The notes beneath the pieces were generated by a model. The model was given only the letters and a program-made list of their open reading frames with translations, had not been told where the DNA came from and searched no databases. Of a stretch of 64,000 bases of DNA, positions 62,001 to 64,000 are shown piece after piece. Location: assembly GCA_026419785.1 (NCBI GenBank), contig JAODTK010005634.1, positions 620,001-684,000 of the forward strand. The letters run 5' to 3'. Numbering within the stretch: position 1 is the stretch's first letter; each line of letters begins with the position of its first letter. This DNA is from Sclerodactyla briareus. Taxonomy: Eukaryota > Echinodermata > Holothuroidea > Dendrochirotida > Sclerodactylidae. A program made the translations under genes and the position numbers.

Positions 62001-64000
62001 CTTACGCTCCTGCGACGATGATAGTTAGCTTGGATAGTGGTAGTAATGATGATGGTGATGATGGTGATGCATGTGTCTCCGTATAGTTGTCTTTTTTCCC
62101 AAATCCATAAAGGCCGTGATTTGATGTGGCGAGGAGGTGCGTTTCTAGGGCCTCCCCAGACACCTCTGTTTCTGCAACTGATGTCCTGCTGCAGGACCCG
62201 TTTGTCCTTCCCCTGTTGGTCAGGGTTGCTGTTGTTGTCTGTGCCGATTCCGCTGTCACTGAAAAGTGTCTCCTCGCTGAGGCAAGTGGAAGCACTCTGC
62301 GGAGAAGGTGTCTGGTCCTTCAGTTTGTCTTCACAGCTAGGTCATGGGACACAATCACCTCATGATTTAAGGTACCCTTGCCTTTCCCCTGGTGTGATTT
62401 TGGTGGCTCAAGGAAAACATGGCTCTGATCCTCCCTGCTATGAGAGGACTTGTCGCTTGGTGATATGCTCATTTCAGATGCTGAACCATCGCCACTTACC
62501 CTGGAACCATGTTTGACCTTCTTTTCTTCTTTGGTTTCTCGATTAAGATCTCAGGTCCAGTGATCATCGGCACAGTGTTCAGGAGGAGAGAACTTTTTCT
62601 TTCTTTCCGTTTCTTCAGGTAAGGAAGGATACTCAACGTGGTCGTCAGGAATTTCAATGCGTAGAGGAAGCGAAGGTTTTGTAGGTCAAGGGTCATCATC
62701 GGAAAGTCATTCTTCTTCATCTTGCTCTTTCGCCCTTTCATCTTCTCTGCCTTCTGCTCCAATTTGGTCTTCTTCAGTGTCTACCCTTCAGCTTTGATTT
62801 CAGCTTTGTCTTGGGCTTCCGCTTTGTTGCATGCAACTTCTTCTTTTTCTTGAGGAACTGTGGTGGCAGGAGGAGTTCCGGAGGGAGGTCGAAGGACCCT
62901 GGAACGGTGACATGTGTCGTCCCGAGGGGCCCGCCAACCCGGGCAGATCCGACTATTCATGCCAGCGACAGGCGTGACGGGAACCTGGCTTTCAGCATCG
63001 GCTTTGTGTTGCAATAGCCTCCTTTTTTTGGTGGTCTTTTCCCCTTCTCTTTGGCACCTTCGAGAATGTTTGGAGTAGCTCGATTCTTTCTTCCTGGGTC
63101 TCCCACGTTTTCTCACTTTCACTACCTCTCCTATCGAGTTGGTATAGGTGGAAGGTTGGTGGCAGGTTTTATTTTAGGTTTTCTCCCCCTTTTCTTGGGA
63201 ACTACTGATGCCACAGCATTTACACCAGCGTACACCCCTTTCTAATGATGTTACTTCTCTTTTCTCTTCCCCCTTCTCCTCGTGAAGGTCGTTTGCCCAC
63301 TTTAGCTGCATTTCCTGTCAACGAATATTCATATTCTGATTCATAGTTTTGTGTGAAATTTCTGCATAATATTTCGCTTAGAACTCTTCAAATTAGTACT
63401 GTTAGAATTCTCGGCGGTGAATCCTCCTTGCCGATGACAACTGGACTTTCCCCCAGAGCAGAGTTGGGCAATGGGCCACCAGTGAAAGATTTGCCACACT
63501 GGCCAACGAACCCAAGGCTTTTCTTTTCTTCGGTTTTGGGCCTCTCTTGGCGGCGAGTGTGCCATCCTTGTTGTACTTTCGCGGCCTGCCGACCTTGCCT
63601 TTGGGGCTGTCCGCGTCAGGCCCGGTTGAATGCTTTTGGGTACTGGGATGGCTCCTTTGGCTGGTTGTGACCTTGGTTTTCAGAATGTTTTAGCCTAAGG
63701 GTCGGCACAGAGTTTGTCTTTACAGCTGCTGGTTTGATGGAGGTTATTTCTGCAACATTCTTGCCAAGTTTCGGAGTGTTTTTTTCTTTCTTTTGCTCTA
63801 GGGCTGTAGCCAGAGTGTACCGTGTAGTCAGGAGTTGACTTCTTCACTCCCTTGTTCTGCCCATCCGTGTCCTGCTCATCACCTGTGGTGCTCCGGTTTT
63901 TTTTTTGTGTCGGATTCCTTCTCGCTTGGGAGACCATCTGAATCACGTTTTGAAGCATACGAGCGGTACCCGAAGTCTGGTGTTGCCTGGATGACAGATG
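8017..64000 (-). CDS. ASH1L: ASH1L ortholog, gene span (5' end beyond window)
   Basis: Multi-exon gene for a large nuclear histone methyltransferase of the ASH1 family, which methylates H3K36 and counteracts Polycomb silencing (family knowledge). The minus strand shows the family's diagnostic order: AT-hooks, AWS, SET, post-SET, bromodomain, PHD, BAH and a basic C-terminal tail, in separate exons with recognisable acceptors and donors. No other SET protein combines AWS-SET with bromodomain, PHD and BAH in this order. The start codon and first exons lie past position 64000. Frame breaks of 1-2 bp occur in most conserved exons, so no clean conceptual protein can be read. The exon for the SET C-terminal part was not found between 26.9 and 31.9 kb. 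The inferred end is at about 8017, or further on if the terminal frame reads into the adjacent minisatellite. Confidence 0.9.
8761..9494 (-). mobile_element. Non-autonomous hAT-like DNA transposon with 8-bp TSD
   Basis: The element starts TAGCGTTGGGGGCC at 8761 and ends GGCCCCCAACACTA at 9494, giving imperfect terminal inverted repeats. Subterminal sequence on both sides is packed with ATCGGCCGATA-type motifs. Flanking 8-mers are ATTATGAT (8753-8760) and ATGATGAT (9495-9502), 7 of 8 identical, as expected of hAT insertion. An internal minus frame (9067-9249) contains GYTSTTHLV and ERSGL, resembling the end of a BED zinc finger of hAT transposases, so this may be a deleted autonomous copy. It lies in the last ASH1L intron. 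Confidence 0.75.
9503..10034. other. ASH1L intron, nothing else recognised
   Basis: Intron sequence between the hAT-like element and the C-terminal exon. The one longish plus-strand open frame (9715-9948) has no recognisable similarity and is judged spurious. Confidence 0.4.
10035..10130 (-). CDS. ASH1L: ASH1L C-terminal basic exon
   Basis: A 96-bp exon (32 codons) with acceptor caaccctgcag|CTG and canonical donor AACAAC|GTAAGT. The frame is fully open: [20 protein letters not shown] then [11 protein letters not shown]. The family C-terminus has the pattern R-R-x-x-Q-R-E-R-L-N-x-I-L-L-x-L-L-x-K-x-P-x-K-N, which aligns well. It likely forms a basic amphipathic helix. The variable tail between the BAH exon (13.4 kb) and this exon was not recognised. 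Confidence 0.78.
10280..11110 (+). repeat. Composite minisatellite, about 62-bp unit
   Basis: About nine copies of a unit near 62 bp (e.g. cagatgctctaagtaggatg, ctgtaagttgctctaagcaa, gaggctttaagattct), clearest at 10338, 10425, 10487, 10549 and 10608. Each unit is itself built from a 12-17 bp submotif around GATGCTSTAAG. It decays to the right into gtaagtcagatgt triplets near 11000-11060. It lies in the ASH1L intron right after the 10.1-kb exon on the 5' side. Confidence 0.85.
11111..11904. other. ASH1L intron, no feature recognised
   Basis: Overlapping open frames on both strands at 11262-11562 have no recognisable domain. They were considered as the missing ASH1L C-terminal tail exon but show no splice-bounded match. 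Confidence 0.4.
11905..12260 (+). repeat. Minisatellite, about 69-bp unit x 5
   Basis: Five copies of a unit near 69-70 bp (ggatccatttcagtggattg, ttcagcactctctgatgacc, atgctgagtaacatgtacaa, tagctgtata), starting at about 11907, 11977, 12045, 12114 and 12187. The array ends at 12254 with a diverged ggatctgtttcaatg. A BamHI-like GGATCC recurs in each unit. Open frames over it are repeat translation. Confidence 0.88.
12480..12795 (-). mobile_element. SINE-like element, copy 1
   Basis: The minus strand begins with a tRNA-like head, GAGCTCATTCGTTAGAGCTC, an A-box resembling TAGCTCAGTNGGTAGAGC. The body is homologous to 13740-14098 through shared blocks (gatgccttgtctaac, caccacccagg, ctatgacctact). 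It ends near tatagtcttgtgtcaagg, which is also shared. This is a two-copy family in the window, so a tRNA-derived SINE is likely. Confidence 0.5.
13143..13235 (+). repeat. C-rich duplication, 32-bp unit x 2
   Basis: The block cctcccccacccaccaacag followed by tttgtgtt occurs twice in direct succession. Low-complexity C-rich start. Confidence 0.7.
13436..13594 (-). CDS. ASH1L: ASH1L BAH domain exon 4
   Basis: A 159-bp exon with acceptor attctcgcag|GGG and canonical donor TACACA|GTGAGT. It starts GRPKREGVR, continuing K-G-R-P-K from the previous exon, then after a frame slip gives [23 protein letters not shown] and finally FPKRDYT. This follows ASH1L Y-R-L-D-K-x-A-H-L-F ... V-C-T-K-x-Y-A-F ... 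P-K-R-D-F, the end of the BAH domain. At least three small indels are needed to read it through. Confidence 0.88.
13740..14098 (-). mobile_element. SINE-like element, copy 2
   Basis: Homologous to 12480-12795 in the same orientation. The head reads CTTCGCTCAGTCCGGTAGG (A-box-like) and GCGAGTTGAATCCCC (B-box-like, compare GGTTCGAATCC) on the minus strand. The body shares ccatgccttgtctaacaag and caccacccagg with copy 1. It sits between two BAH exons. Confidence 0.5.
14353..14440 (-). CDS. ASH1L: ASH1L BAH domain exon 3
   Basis: An 88-bp exon with acceptor gctttcacag|ATA and canonical donor CAAGG|GTGAGT. The frame is intact and reads [17 protein letters not shown] then [12 protein letters not shown]. 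It matches ASH1L BAH almost residue for residue (F-R-V-P[25 protein letters not shown]). Together with the PHD motif this is the strongest single piece of evidence for the gene identity. Confidence 0.95.
14441..16815. other. ASH1L intron
   Basis: Intron between BAH exons 2 and 3. Apart from the dispersed repeat at 15255-15610 nothing is recognised. Short open frames at 15556 and 16202 overlap the repeat or have no similarity. Confidence 0.45.
15255..15610 (+). repeat. Dispersed repeat R1, copy 1
   Basis: Long match to the reverse complement of 27950-28320. Shared blocks in order are acaaacaatctttttttcta / gcaaacaatctttgttcc, gaggattgctg, ttgatggt, caacaaaatg, ccattgggattttt-type and the very conserved cgtattgaaatggggttgga end. 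No coding capacity, no clear inverted ends. Confidence 0.7.
16816..16901 (-). CDS. ASH1L: ASH1L BAH domain exon 2
   Basis: Exon of 86 bp with acceptor ctttttccag|AGG and donor AACGAG|GTAACT. It encodes GEKFAFE and, in another frame, [17 protein letters not shown]. This is the highly conserved BAH core F-A-F-G-x-x-x-x-R-P-H-E-T-x-H-x-P-S-R-x-F-x-x-N-E. The four-residue G-H-H-Y segment is garbled by indels. The next exon continues with FRVPFYEI. Confidence 0.9.
16902..17700. other. ASH1L intron with C tracts
   Basis: Contains C tracts at 17016-17042 and AT-rich sequence. No gene recognised. Confidence 0.4.
17700..18850 (+). repeat. Dispersed repeat R2, copy 1
   Basis: Series of blocks with 'tgacctccagtgaccc', 'caaactttgaaatt', 'tatgcaaatt' and a tail gggctacccg ... 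gagaaaacctgctaagaaga followed by cacacacccacttacat. The same blocks occur in the same order at 57700-58680. A multi-copy, non-coding family is inferred. Confidence 0.6.
19040..19176 (-). CDS. ASH1L: ASH1L BAH domain exon 1
   Basis: Exon with acceptor tacttgag|GTG and canonical donor TGCAAA|GTGAGT. It begins GDCVYR and ends PIFRVEK, then LWKNAK after removal of one base. This matches the BAH pattern G-D-C-V-Y-L ... I-F-R-I-E-K-L-W-K-N of ASH1L. The middle (about 25 codons, [20 protein letters not shown]) is variable loop. BAH domains mediate nucleosome or protein contacts. Frame breaks lie just after GDCVYRP and inside the A6 run of EKL. Confidence 0.85.
19177..20297. other. ASH1L intron/linker region between BAH and PHD
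   Basis: Apart from one weak exon candidate at 19749-19831 and a direct duplication near 19425-19500 (gcaatagaatacataacat followed by taagtaagagcatgct, twice), nothing is recognised. Confidence 0.4.
19749..19831 (-). CDS. Candidate exon at the start of the BAH domain
   Basis: An 83-bp block with acceptor ttttaacag|AGG and donor CTTCC|GTTAAG. One frame gives [15 protein letters not shown] before a stop; another is open ([15 protein letters not shown]). The BAH domain should begin here with a G-x-x-Y-x-x-x-L-x-R-D-D-type segment, and the next exon supplies GDCVY. Support is splice signals and position only. Confidence 0.25.
20298..20337 (-). CDS. Candidate small exon between PHD and BAH
   Basis: A 40-bp block with a good acceptor (ttctgcatgcag|AAG) and GT donor (CGAGG|GTTAAC), reading [14 protein letters not shown]. 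It falls where ASH1L has a short P-rich linker between PHD and BAH. Sequence similarity is too weak to be sure, so this is a positional guess. Confidence 0.28.
20650..21285 (-). repeat. Tandem array of degenerate PHD-exon copies
   Basis: About four further units of roughly 165-200 bp continue leftward from the PHD exon. Each carries the block corresponding to EGQYLC (GGGGCAGTACCTCTG or close) at about 21170, 21005, 20870 and 20700. Three keep recognisable PHD cores: [10 protein letters not shown] at about 21070, SETCLIWQ at about 20750 and LQCEKYG at about 21250. The leftmost unit also keeps a good donor (CTAGG|GTGAGT near 20650). None has its own upstream acceptor and linker, and stops interrupt them. 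They look like tandem duplicates of the 3' half of the PHD exon with the adjoining intron. Confidence 0.65.
21333..21641 (-). CDS. ASH1L: ASH1L PHD finger exon (best copy)
   Basis: Exon with acceptor tattttctag|CAG and GT donor CCACTG|GTTGAG. Its first half is linker ([12 protein letters not shown] in one frame). The PHD finger then reads [13 protein letters not shown], a CLVWQ-H core and [12 protein letters not shown]. It matches the ASH1L PHD in order (C-x-C-G ... C-D-x-C-x-x-W-Q-H ... Y-x-C-E-x-C-D-P-R-P) but needs several 1-2 bp corrections. PHD fingers bind histone tails through two zinc ions. Four more degenerate copies of the second half follow at 20650-21285. Confidence 0.82.
21761..21916 (-). 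CDS. ASH1L: ASH1L bromodomain exon, C-terminal helix
   Basis: A 156-bp exon (52 codons) with acceptor ctcctctacag|AAG and donor AAAAAG|GTAGAG. It reads [10 protein letters not shown] then, after a frame slip, [16 protein letters not shown]. This matches the end of the bromodomain (N-A-x-K-Y-x-x-x-x-S-x-x-G-x-D-x-x-x-L-x-K-A-Y), whose last helix closes the four-helix bundle. The exon continues as basic linker to KGTQGKK-like residues. Position and phase follow on from the exon at 22734-22854. Confidence 0.8.
22734..22854 (-). CDS. ASH1L: ASH1L bromodomain exon, central part
   Basis: A 121-bp exon with acceptor aactccag|GGC and canonical donor GCCATG|GTGAGT. It contains SIERKLMRG and, in another frame, [15 protein letters not shown], ending QNAM after a 1-bp correction. 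This is the bromodomain pattern D-P-x-D-L-x-x-I-x-x-K ... V-x-x-F-x-x-D-x-x-x-V-F-x-N-A, covering the helix before the acetyl-lysine-binding asparagine. A G8 run at the frame change explains the break. The next exon continues with KKYHSPPS. Confidence 0.85.
22855..24235. other. ASH1L intron
   Basis: Intron between two bromodomain exons, with C tracts (22947-22957) and ordinary sequence. No gene recognised. A ccctaaccctaa dimer near 23200 is too short to be a telomeric repeat. Confidence 0.4.
24236..24493 (-). CDS. ASH1L: ASH1L exon leading into the bromodomain (first helix and ZA loop)
   Basis: The acceptor is clear (cctctcag|ACG). The exon opens [20 protein letters not shown] then MAEEEEG, matching the ASH1L segment Q-F-x-A-x-x-x-x-R-S-V-x-T-R-R. 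After a G14 tract and frame shifts come VFQDVYKEV and [11 protein letters not shown], the start of the bromodomain including the ZA-loop proline region, then a weak Y-L-K-I-S. The 3' end is approximate because I could not place a convincing donor. The G14 run (24379-24391 on the other strand) is a likely source of frame error. Confidence 0.72.
24780..25015 (+). repeat. Dispersed repeat R1, copy 2 (truncated)
   Basis: Shares the right half of R1: gatgtcatgcattattgtgc, caatagggattctccc, gtcccaaacttgtaggc, ataactccacataggaacat and attgaaatggggttggact. The left part is diverged or missing. Confidence 0.65.
25460..25688 (-). CDS. ASH1L: ASH1L linker exon between post-SET and bromodomain
   Basis: A 229-bp exon, acceptor caccactag|GTT, donor CAAAG|GTCAGT. 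The open frame includes [34 protein letters not shown] and [11 protein letters not shown]. The second segment matches the ASH1L helix with pattern R-x-F-L-x-R-N-x-E-x-I-R that precedes the bromodomain. The frame is intact through the whole exon, which makes it one of the cleanest in the window. The C-terminal part is T/P rich linker ([10 protein letters not shown]). Confidence 0.82.
25848..26010 (+). repeat. 20-bp minisatellite x 8
   Basis: About eight copies of the 20-mer tgaccgccattgaatgtcca, with cctc/ccgc variation and two copies shortened by one base. It lies about 160 bp from the acceptor of the 25.5-kb exon, in the intron. Open frames across it on the minus strand are repeat translation ([15 protein letters not shown]). 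Confidence 0.92.
26155..26215 (-). repeat. tRNA-like SINE head fragment
   Basis: The minus strand reads ACATTGGTAGAGTGTCTGAC and GCAGAGGTCCCTGGTGCAAA, resembling tRNA/SINE A-box and B-box spaced about 30 bp apart. It is degenerate and short, so likely a SINE head rather than a gene. Confidence 0.45.
26245..26552 (+). repeat. 51-bp minisatellite x 6
   Basis: Six head-to-tail copies of a 50-51 bp unit (ggcgcaattgaaattgcatt, ggagttctttttaatcattt, tctaatggact), the first two identical. Each unit contains the palindrome CAATTGAAATTG. It lies 200 bp from the post-SET exon, in the intron. Confidence 0.93.
26756..26922 (-). CDS. ASH1L: ASH1L post-SET exon
   Basis: Exon with acceptor tcttttacag|CAA and likely donor AAGATG|GTAGTG. 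It starts QECKCGSS in one frame and continues [12 protein letters not shown] in another, together matching the post-SET pattern C-K-C-G-x-x-x-C-R-G-x-I-G-G, whose cysteines bind the zinc closing the SET active site. The rest ([21 protein letters not shown]) is basic linker, as in ASH1L after post-SET. One frame shift lies between the third and fourth cysteines. A 51-bp repeat array begins about 200 bp further along the intron. Confidence 0.85.
27950..28320 (-). repeat. Dispersed repeat R1, copy 3 (inverted)
   Basis: Inverted relative to copies at 15255 and 24780, and about as long as copy 1. The conserved end reads tataggtccaaccccattca on the plus strand. It forms an inverted pair with the copy 2.9 kb away across the post-SET and linker exons. 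Confidence 0.7.
28770..29375 (+). repeat. Minisatellite, about 60-bp unit
   Basis: About ten degenerate copies of a unit like catcccatatcaactggagt, ctcttacccgtgtctctagg and ttaaacagt. Copy length varies by many small indels. It lies in the intron region where the missing SET exon should be. Confidence 0.85.
29376..31938. other. ASH1L intron; expected SET C-terminal exon not found
   Basis: ASH1L needs an exon here or at 26.9-28.8 kb encoding the motif pattern Y-R-I-G-L-x-A-L ... G-T-E-L-T-Y-D-Y-N-F. I read both strands and found no match. A G tract lies at 29642-29660. Open frames at 30278-30993 have no similarity I recognise. Confidence 0.45.
31939..32199 (-). CDS. ASH1L: ASH1L SET domain core exon
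   Basis: A 261-bp exon, acceptor tatgatcag|ACA, probable donor AAATT|GTTAGG. With small frame corrections it reads G-x-GIATMTR, [36 protein letters not shown] and [11 protein letters not shown]. The YLGEV and ARFxNHSC motifs form the S-adenosylmethionine and catalytic core of SET H3K36 methyltransferases. After NHSC the family has D/E-P-N-C-E-x-Q-K-W. Here an A8 run replaces the PN codons and the text resumes as HCETQK. An error in that run is the simplest explanation, but a real change next to the active site is possible. Confidence 0.88.
33143..33251 (-). CDS. ASH1L: ASH1L AWS domain exon
   Basis: A 109-bp exon with acceptor cttgacag|GGC and GT donor TTCATG|GTTGAG. It encodes [17 protein letters not shown], a near-perfect AWS zinc-cysteine signature (E-C-x-P-x-T-C-P-C-G-E-x-C). 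After a frame shift of a base or two it continues NQRLQKRQW and then ARERFM, matching the NQRIQR...W...LERF segment of ASH1L. AWS sits in front of the SET domain and helps fold it around zinc. The frame break falls directly after the last cysteine, at the TTCCAACC stretch. Confidence 0.9.
34527..34636 (-). CDS. ASH1L: ASH1L pre-SET exon (start of AWS domain)
   Basis: A 110-bp exon with acceptor tttggcag|ATG and donor AACAG|GTTAAT. It reads [17 protein letters not shown] then CVEDCLNR. This matches the family pattern V-K-P ... C-x-C-K-x-P ... C-V-x-D-C-L-N-R, where the cysteines bind zinc in the AWS (associated with SET) module. Joining from the preceding exon needs a 1-bp correction right after the acceptor (NV-YINVKP), one of many such frame breaks in this gene. 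Confidence 0.85.
35080..35480 (+). repeat. Dispersed repeat R3, copy 1
   Basis: Blocks gcaataactccaacactgat, acacatgtctgct, followed by 'gaggtcaat...gcataatttgggcaaactttc' are related to 39530-39940. Non-coding repeat family; the plus open frames at 35175-35411 are incidental. Confidence 0.55.
35481..38730. other. ASH1L intron
   Basis: Apart from the MITE at 36916-37223 nothing is supported. A 99-residue plus frame at 37314-37613 shows no recognisable domain. Confidence 0.4.
36916..37223. mobile_element. 308-bp MITE with 6-bp TSD
   Basis: Left end CAAGGTTCCTGCAG at 36916, right end CTGCGGGAACCCTG at 37223, giving imperfect terminal inverted repeats of about 14 bp. Both ends continue into tccatgac-type subterminal motifs in opposite orientation. 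The hexamer TACAAC is directly repeated at 36910-36915 and 37224-37229. Known small DNA elements with 'agggttcccgc...catgg' ends look like this. No coding capacity. Confidence 0.75.
38735..39420. repeat. 101-bp palindromic satellite x 6-7
   Basis: Six to seven copies of a unit near 101 bp; 'ccatgtggggatgg' recurs at about 38772, 38874, 38975, 39071, 39172, 39273 and 39375. Each unit contains a near-perfect inverted repeat of about 55 bp: the left arm ctgtctaaaatgatagccat and right arm atggctagcattttagacag flank a short aatggtatggctatt centre. The array could form a row of hairpins. Copies are well conserved, suggesting recent amplification. Confidence 0.92.
39470..39940 (+). repeat. Dispersed repeat R3, copy 2, with GCC-rich start
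   Basis: Starts with a (ccgccg)-rich block at 39477-39530, then ttagcgcaataactccctaa and 'ctgaaactttgtacacatgt'. Three short relatives of 'gaacaaaacttggtgg' follow. Related to 35080-35480. It ends next to the exon at 40085. Confidence 0.6.
40085..40204 (-). CDS. ASH1L: ASH1L exon preceding the AWS region
   Basis: A 120-bp exon with acceptor tctcccag|GTG and canonical donor AGCAGA|GTAAGT. It encodes [16 protein letters not shown] followed by [10 protein letters not shown]. The PP-K-KI segment corresponds to the sequence just before the pre-SET cysteines in ASH1 proteins, and the next exon at 34636 continues with VKPS and the first cysteines. The frame is open and uninterrupted throughout. The aromatic DLPYDVWW stretch looks like a conserved packing segment; no catalytic role is known to me. 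Confidence 0.8.
40205..42600. other. ASH1L intron, nothing recognised
   Basis: AT-rich intron sequence with short spurious frames. No exon, RNA gene or clear repeat was recognised. Confidence 0.4.
42600..43080 (+). repeat. Degenerate repeat blocks before the duplication
   Basis: Several loosely related blocks with 'gaacccacatacc', 'gggagcc/aaccaaatac' and 'gttcacaag' spaced 100-300 bp. Similar blocks recur at 43240-43380 within the duplicated unit. Likely one old repeat family. Confidence 0.45.
43085..45845. repeat. Tandem segmental duplication, copy A
   Basis: About 2.76 kb that is repeated immediately to the right as copy B. Landmarks in order: ttctttccgaaataccacgc, 'caaatacaggg', 'gtgctaaccctgtgcctcac', 'aactagatacaagatgcaga', the short ASH1L exon (44926-45013), a TG run at 45276-45300, 'cgaaatacatctggt' and 'ctacgatactcttatcacaa'. 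It contains one ASH1L exon. Confidence 0.85.
44926..45013 (-). CDS. ASH1L: Short ASH1L exon upstream of the YDLPYDVWW exon
   Basis: An 88-bp exon with acceptor ccttgcag|TGT and canonical donor GTCG|GTGAGT. It reads [14 protein letters not shown], then [15 protein letters not shown] and one extra G. That G joins in phase to the next exon downstream (40204, starting GT GTC AAC) to give ...[10 protein letters not shown]. This cross-exon phase match is good support for the splice. The first half is acidic and basic linker sequence. Copy B lies at 48234-48373. Function of this segment is unknown. Confidence 0.65.
47640..48060 (+). repeat. Purine-rich tract in copy B
   Basis: Starts with gttagtagtagttagtagta repeats, then about 300 bp of almost pure A/G (agaagaggaagaagaagaag). 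It is not present in copy A. A piece (gaagaagaaagagaagaata then aaaag) recurs at 52890-52921. Confidence 0.85.
48234..48373 (-). pseudogene. Duplicate of the 88-bp ASH1L exon (copy B)
   Basis: Copy of the exon at 44926-45013 inside the 43.1-49.7 kb tandem duplication. The acceptor (ccttgcag|TGG) and donor (GTCG|GTGAGT) are preserved. It is 140 bp instead of 88 bp because of internal insertions, including a stretch resembling slipped copies of its own 3' half (ttccatt / ttcgctt). The reading frame differs from copy A. Whether this is a real second exon, an alternative exon or an assembly artefact cannot be settled here. Confidence 0.45.
49240..49625 (+). repeat. T/G low-complexity tract
   Basis: About 380 bp made almost only of T runs separated by single or double G (TTTTTTTG-like). 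Open frames over it (rich in F, L, V, C) are meaningless. Copy A has only tttttgggttggcgatgcgc at this point. It could be a base-calling artefact or an expanded microsatellite. Confidence 0.9.
50180..51450 (+). repeat. Satellite, about 154-bp unit x 8
   Basis: Roughly eight copies of a unit near 154 bp, with 'gcattttgcgtgatttcaca', 'tgatgggcccctagggccc', 'ggaccaaaaattcctgaa', 'ccccgaaggtacggctatta' and 'gaccatcattatgactgaac'. The 'gcgtgattt' landmark recurs at about 50234, 50740, 50895, 51200 and 51353. The right copies are noisier than the left. Confidence 0.82.
51590..52085 (+). repeat. Flanking diverged duplicate blocks and G/C tracts
   Basis: The block 'atttgaagccgccatcactg' at 51600 recurs as 'atttgaagcctgcatcactg' at 52020, each followed by 'ttgac(c)aaattc'. 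Between them lie G11 (51918-51928) and an interrupted C tract (51953-51982). Another pair, 'gaattgtcatt...tatgtttga', occurs at 50030 and 51820. Confidence 0.6.
52086..54727. other. ASH1L intron, nothing supported
   Basis: Ordinary intron sequence with a short purine block at 52880-52921. A 142-residue minus frame (52838-53266) has no similarity I recognise and no splice support. Confidence 0.4.
54822..55006 (-). pseudogene. Duplicate of the basic linker exon (copy A), frame broken
   Basis: Homologous to the 61-codon block at 56598-56780 within a tandem duplication of about 1.78 kb. Acceptor (ccttcag|CC) and donor (GAGCCG|GTATCT) are both kept, but small indels and substitutions interrupt the reading frame. 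It is either a decayed exon copy or a poorly corrected assembly copy of the same locus. Splicing in of this copy as it stands would break the frame. Confidence 0.45.
56598..56780 (-). CDS. Basic linker exon of ASH1L (copy B of a tandem duplication)
   Basis: A 183-bp block, exactly 61 codons, open from an acceptor (ccttcag|CCC) to a GT donor (CAGCCG|GTAGCT). The product is strongly basic, with [16 protein letters not shown] and PARKRRYW, typical of nuclear protein linkers. I do not recognise it as a named domain. It lies between the AT-hook exon and the next exon in the right order. It ends on a complete codon, matching the frame-0 start of the exon at 45013. A degenerate copy with the same splice sites lies 1.78 kb away at 54822-55006. 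Assignment to ASH1L rests on position, strand, phase and composition only. Confidence 0.55.
57700..58680 (+). repeat. Dispersed repeat R2, copy 2
   Basis: Related to 17700-18850: shared 'gacctccaaggaccccaact', 'ctatgtgcc', 'gggctacccgttt', 'tttgctagcgagagaagtgt' and a CA-rich tail. Its left part overlaps the end of the 54.7-58.2 kb tandem duplication. Confidence 0.6.
58975..59140 (-). mobile_element. Dispersed element with G-tract (copy 2)
   Basis: Reverse-complement relative of 3840-4110. It ends at the plus-strand sequence atcagtggcgcacccacgag followed by ggggggcacccccc, the classic 'agtggcg...gggggg' terminal signature seen in small DNA elements of marine invertebrates. No open frame of interest. 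Confidence 0.6.
59141..59840. other. ASH1L intron after the large exon
   Basis: A 109-residue plus frame (59119-59448) overlaps an element end and has no recognisable domain. Nothing else supported. Confidence 0.4.
59841..64000 (-). CDS. ASH1L: ASH1L large N-terminal exon with AT-hooks (partial)
   Basis: Long, mostly coding stretch rich in K, R, S and P, broken into several frames by small indels. AT-hook or AT-hook-like motifs (minor-groove DNA binding) are readable at about 63574-63591 (GRPRKY), 63514-63556 ([10 protein letters not shown]), 63166-63200 (KKRGRKPK), 63085-63122 (RKRGRPRKK), 60968-61010 ([11 protein letters not shown]) and 60530-60570 (KKRGRKRK). Between them are low-complexity serine- and proline-rich segments such as the 178-residue open frame at 61412-61948. 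The 3' end is a canonical donor, CACCG|GTGAGA, at 59841. Vertebrate ASH1L also has one very large N-terminal exon with AT-hooks, which agrees with a size above 4.1 kb. The exon is cut by the window edge, so its acceptor is not visible. Confidence 0.8.
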
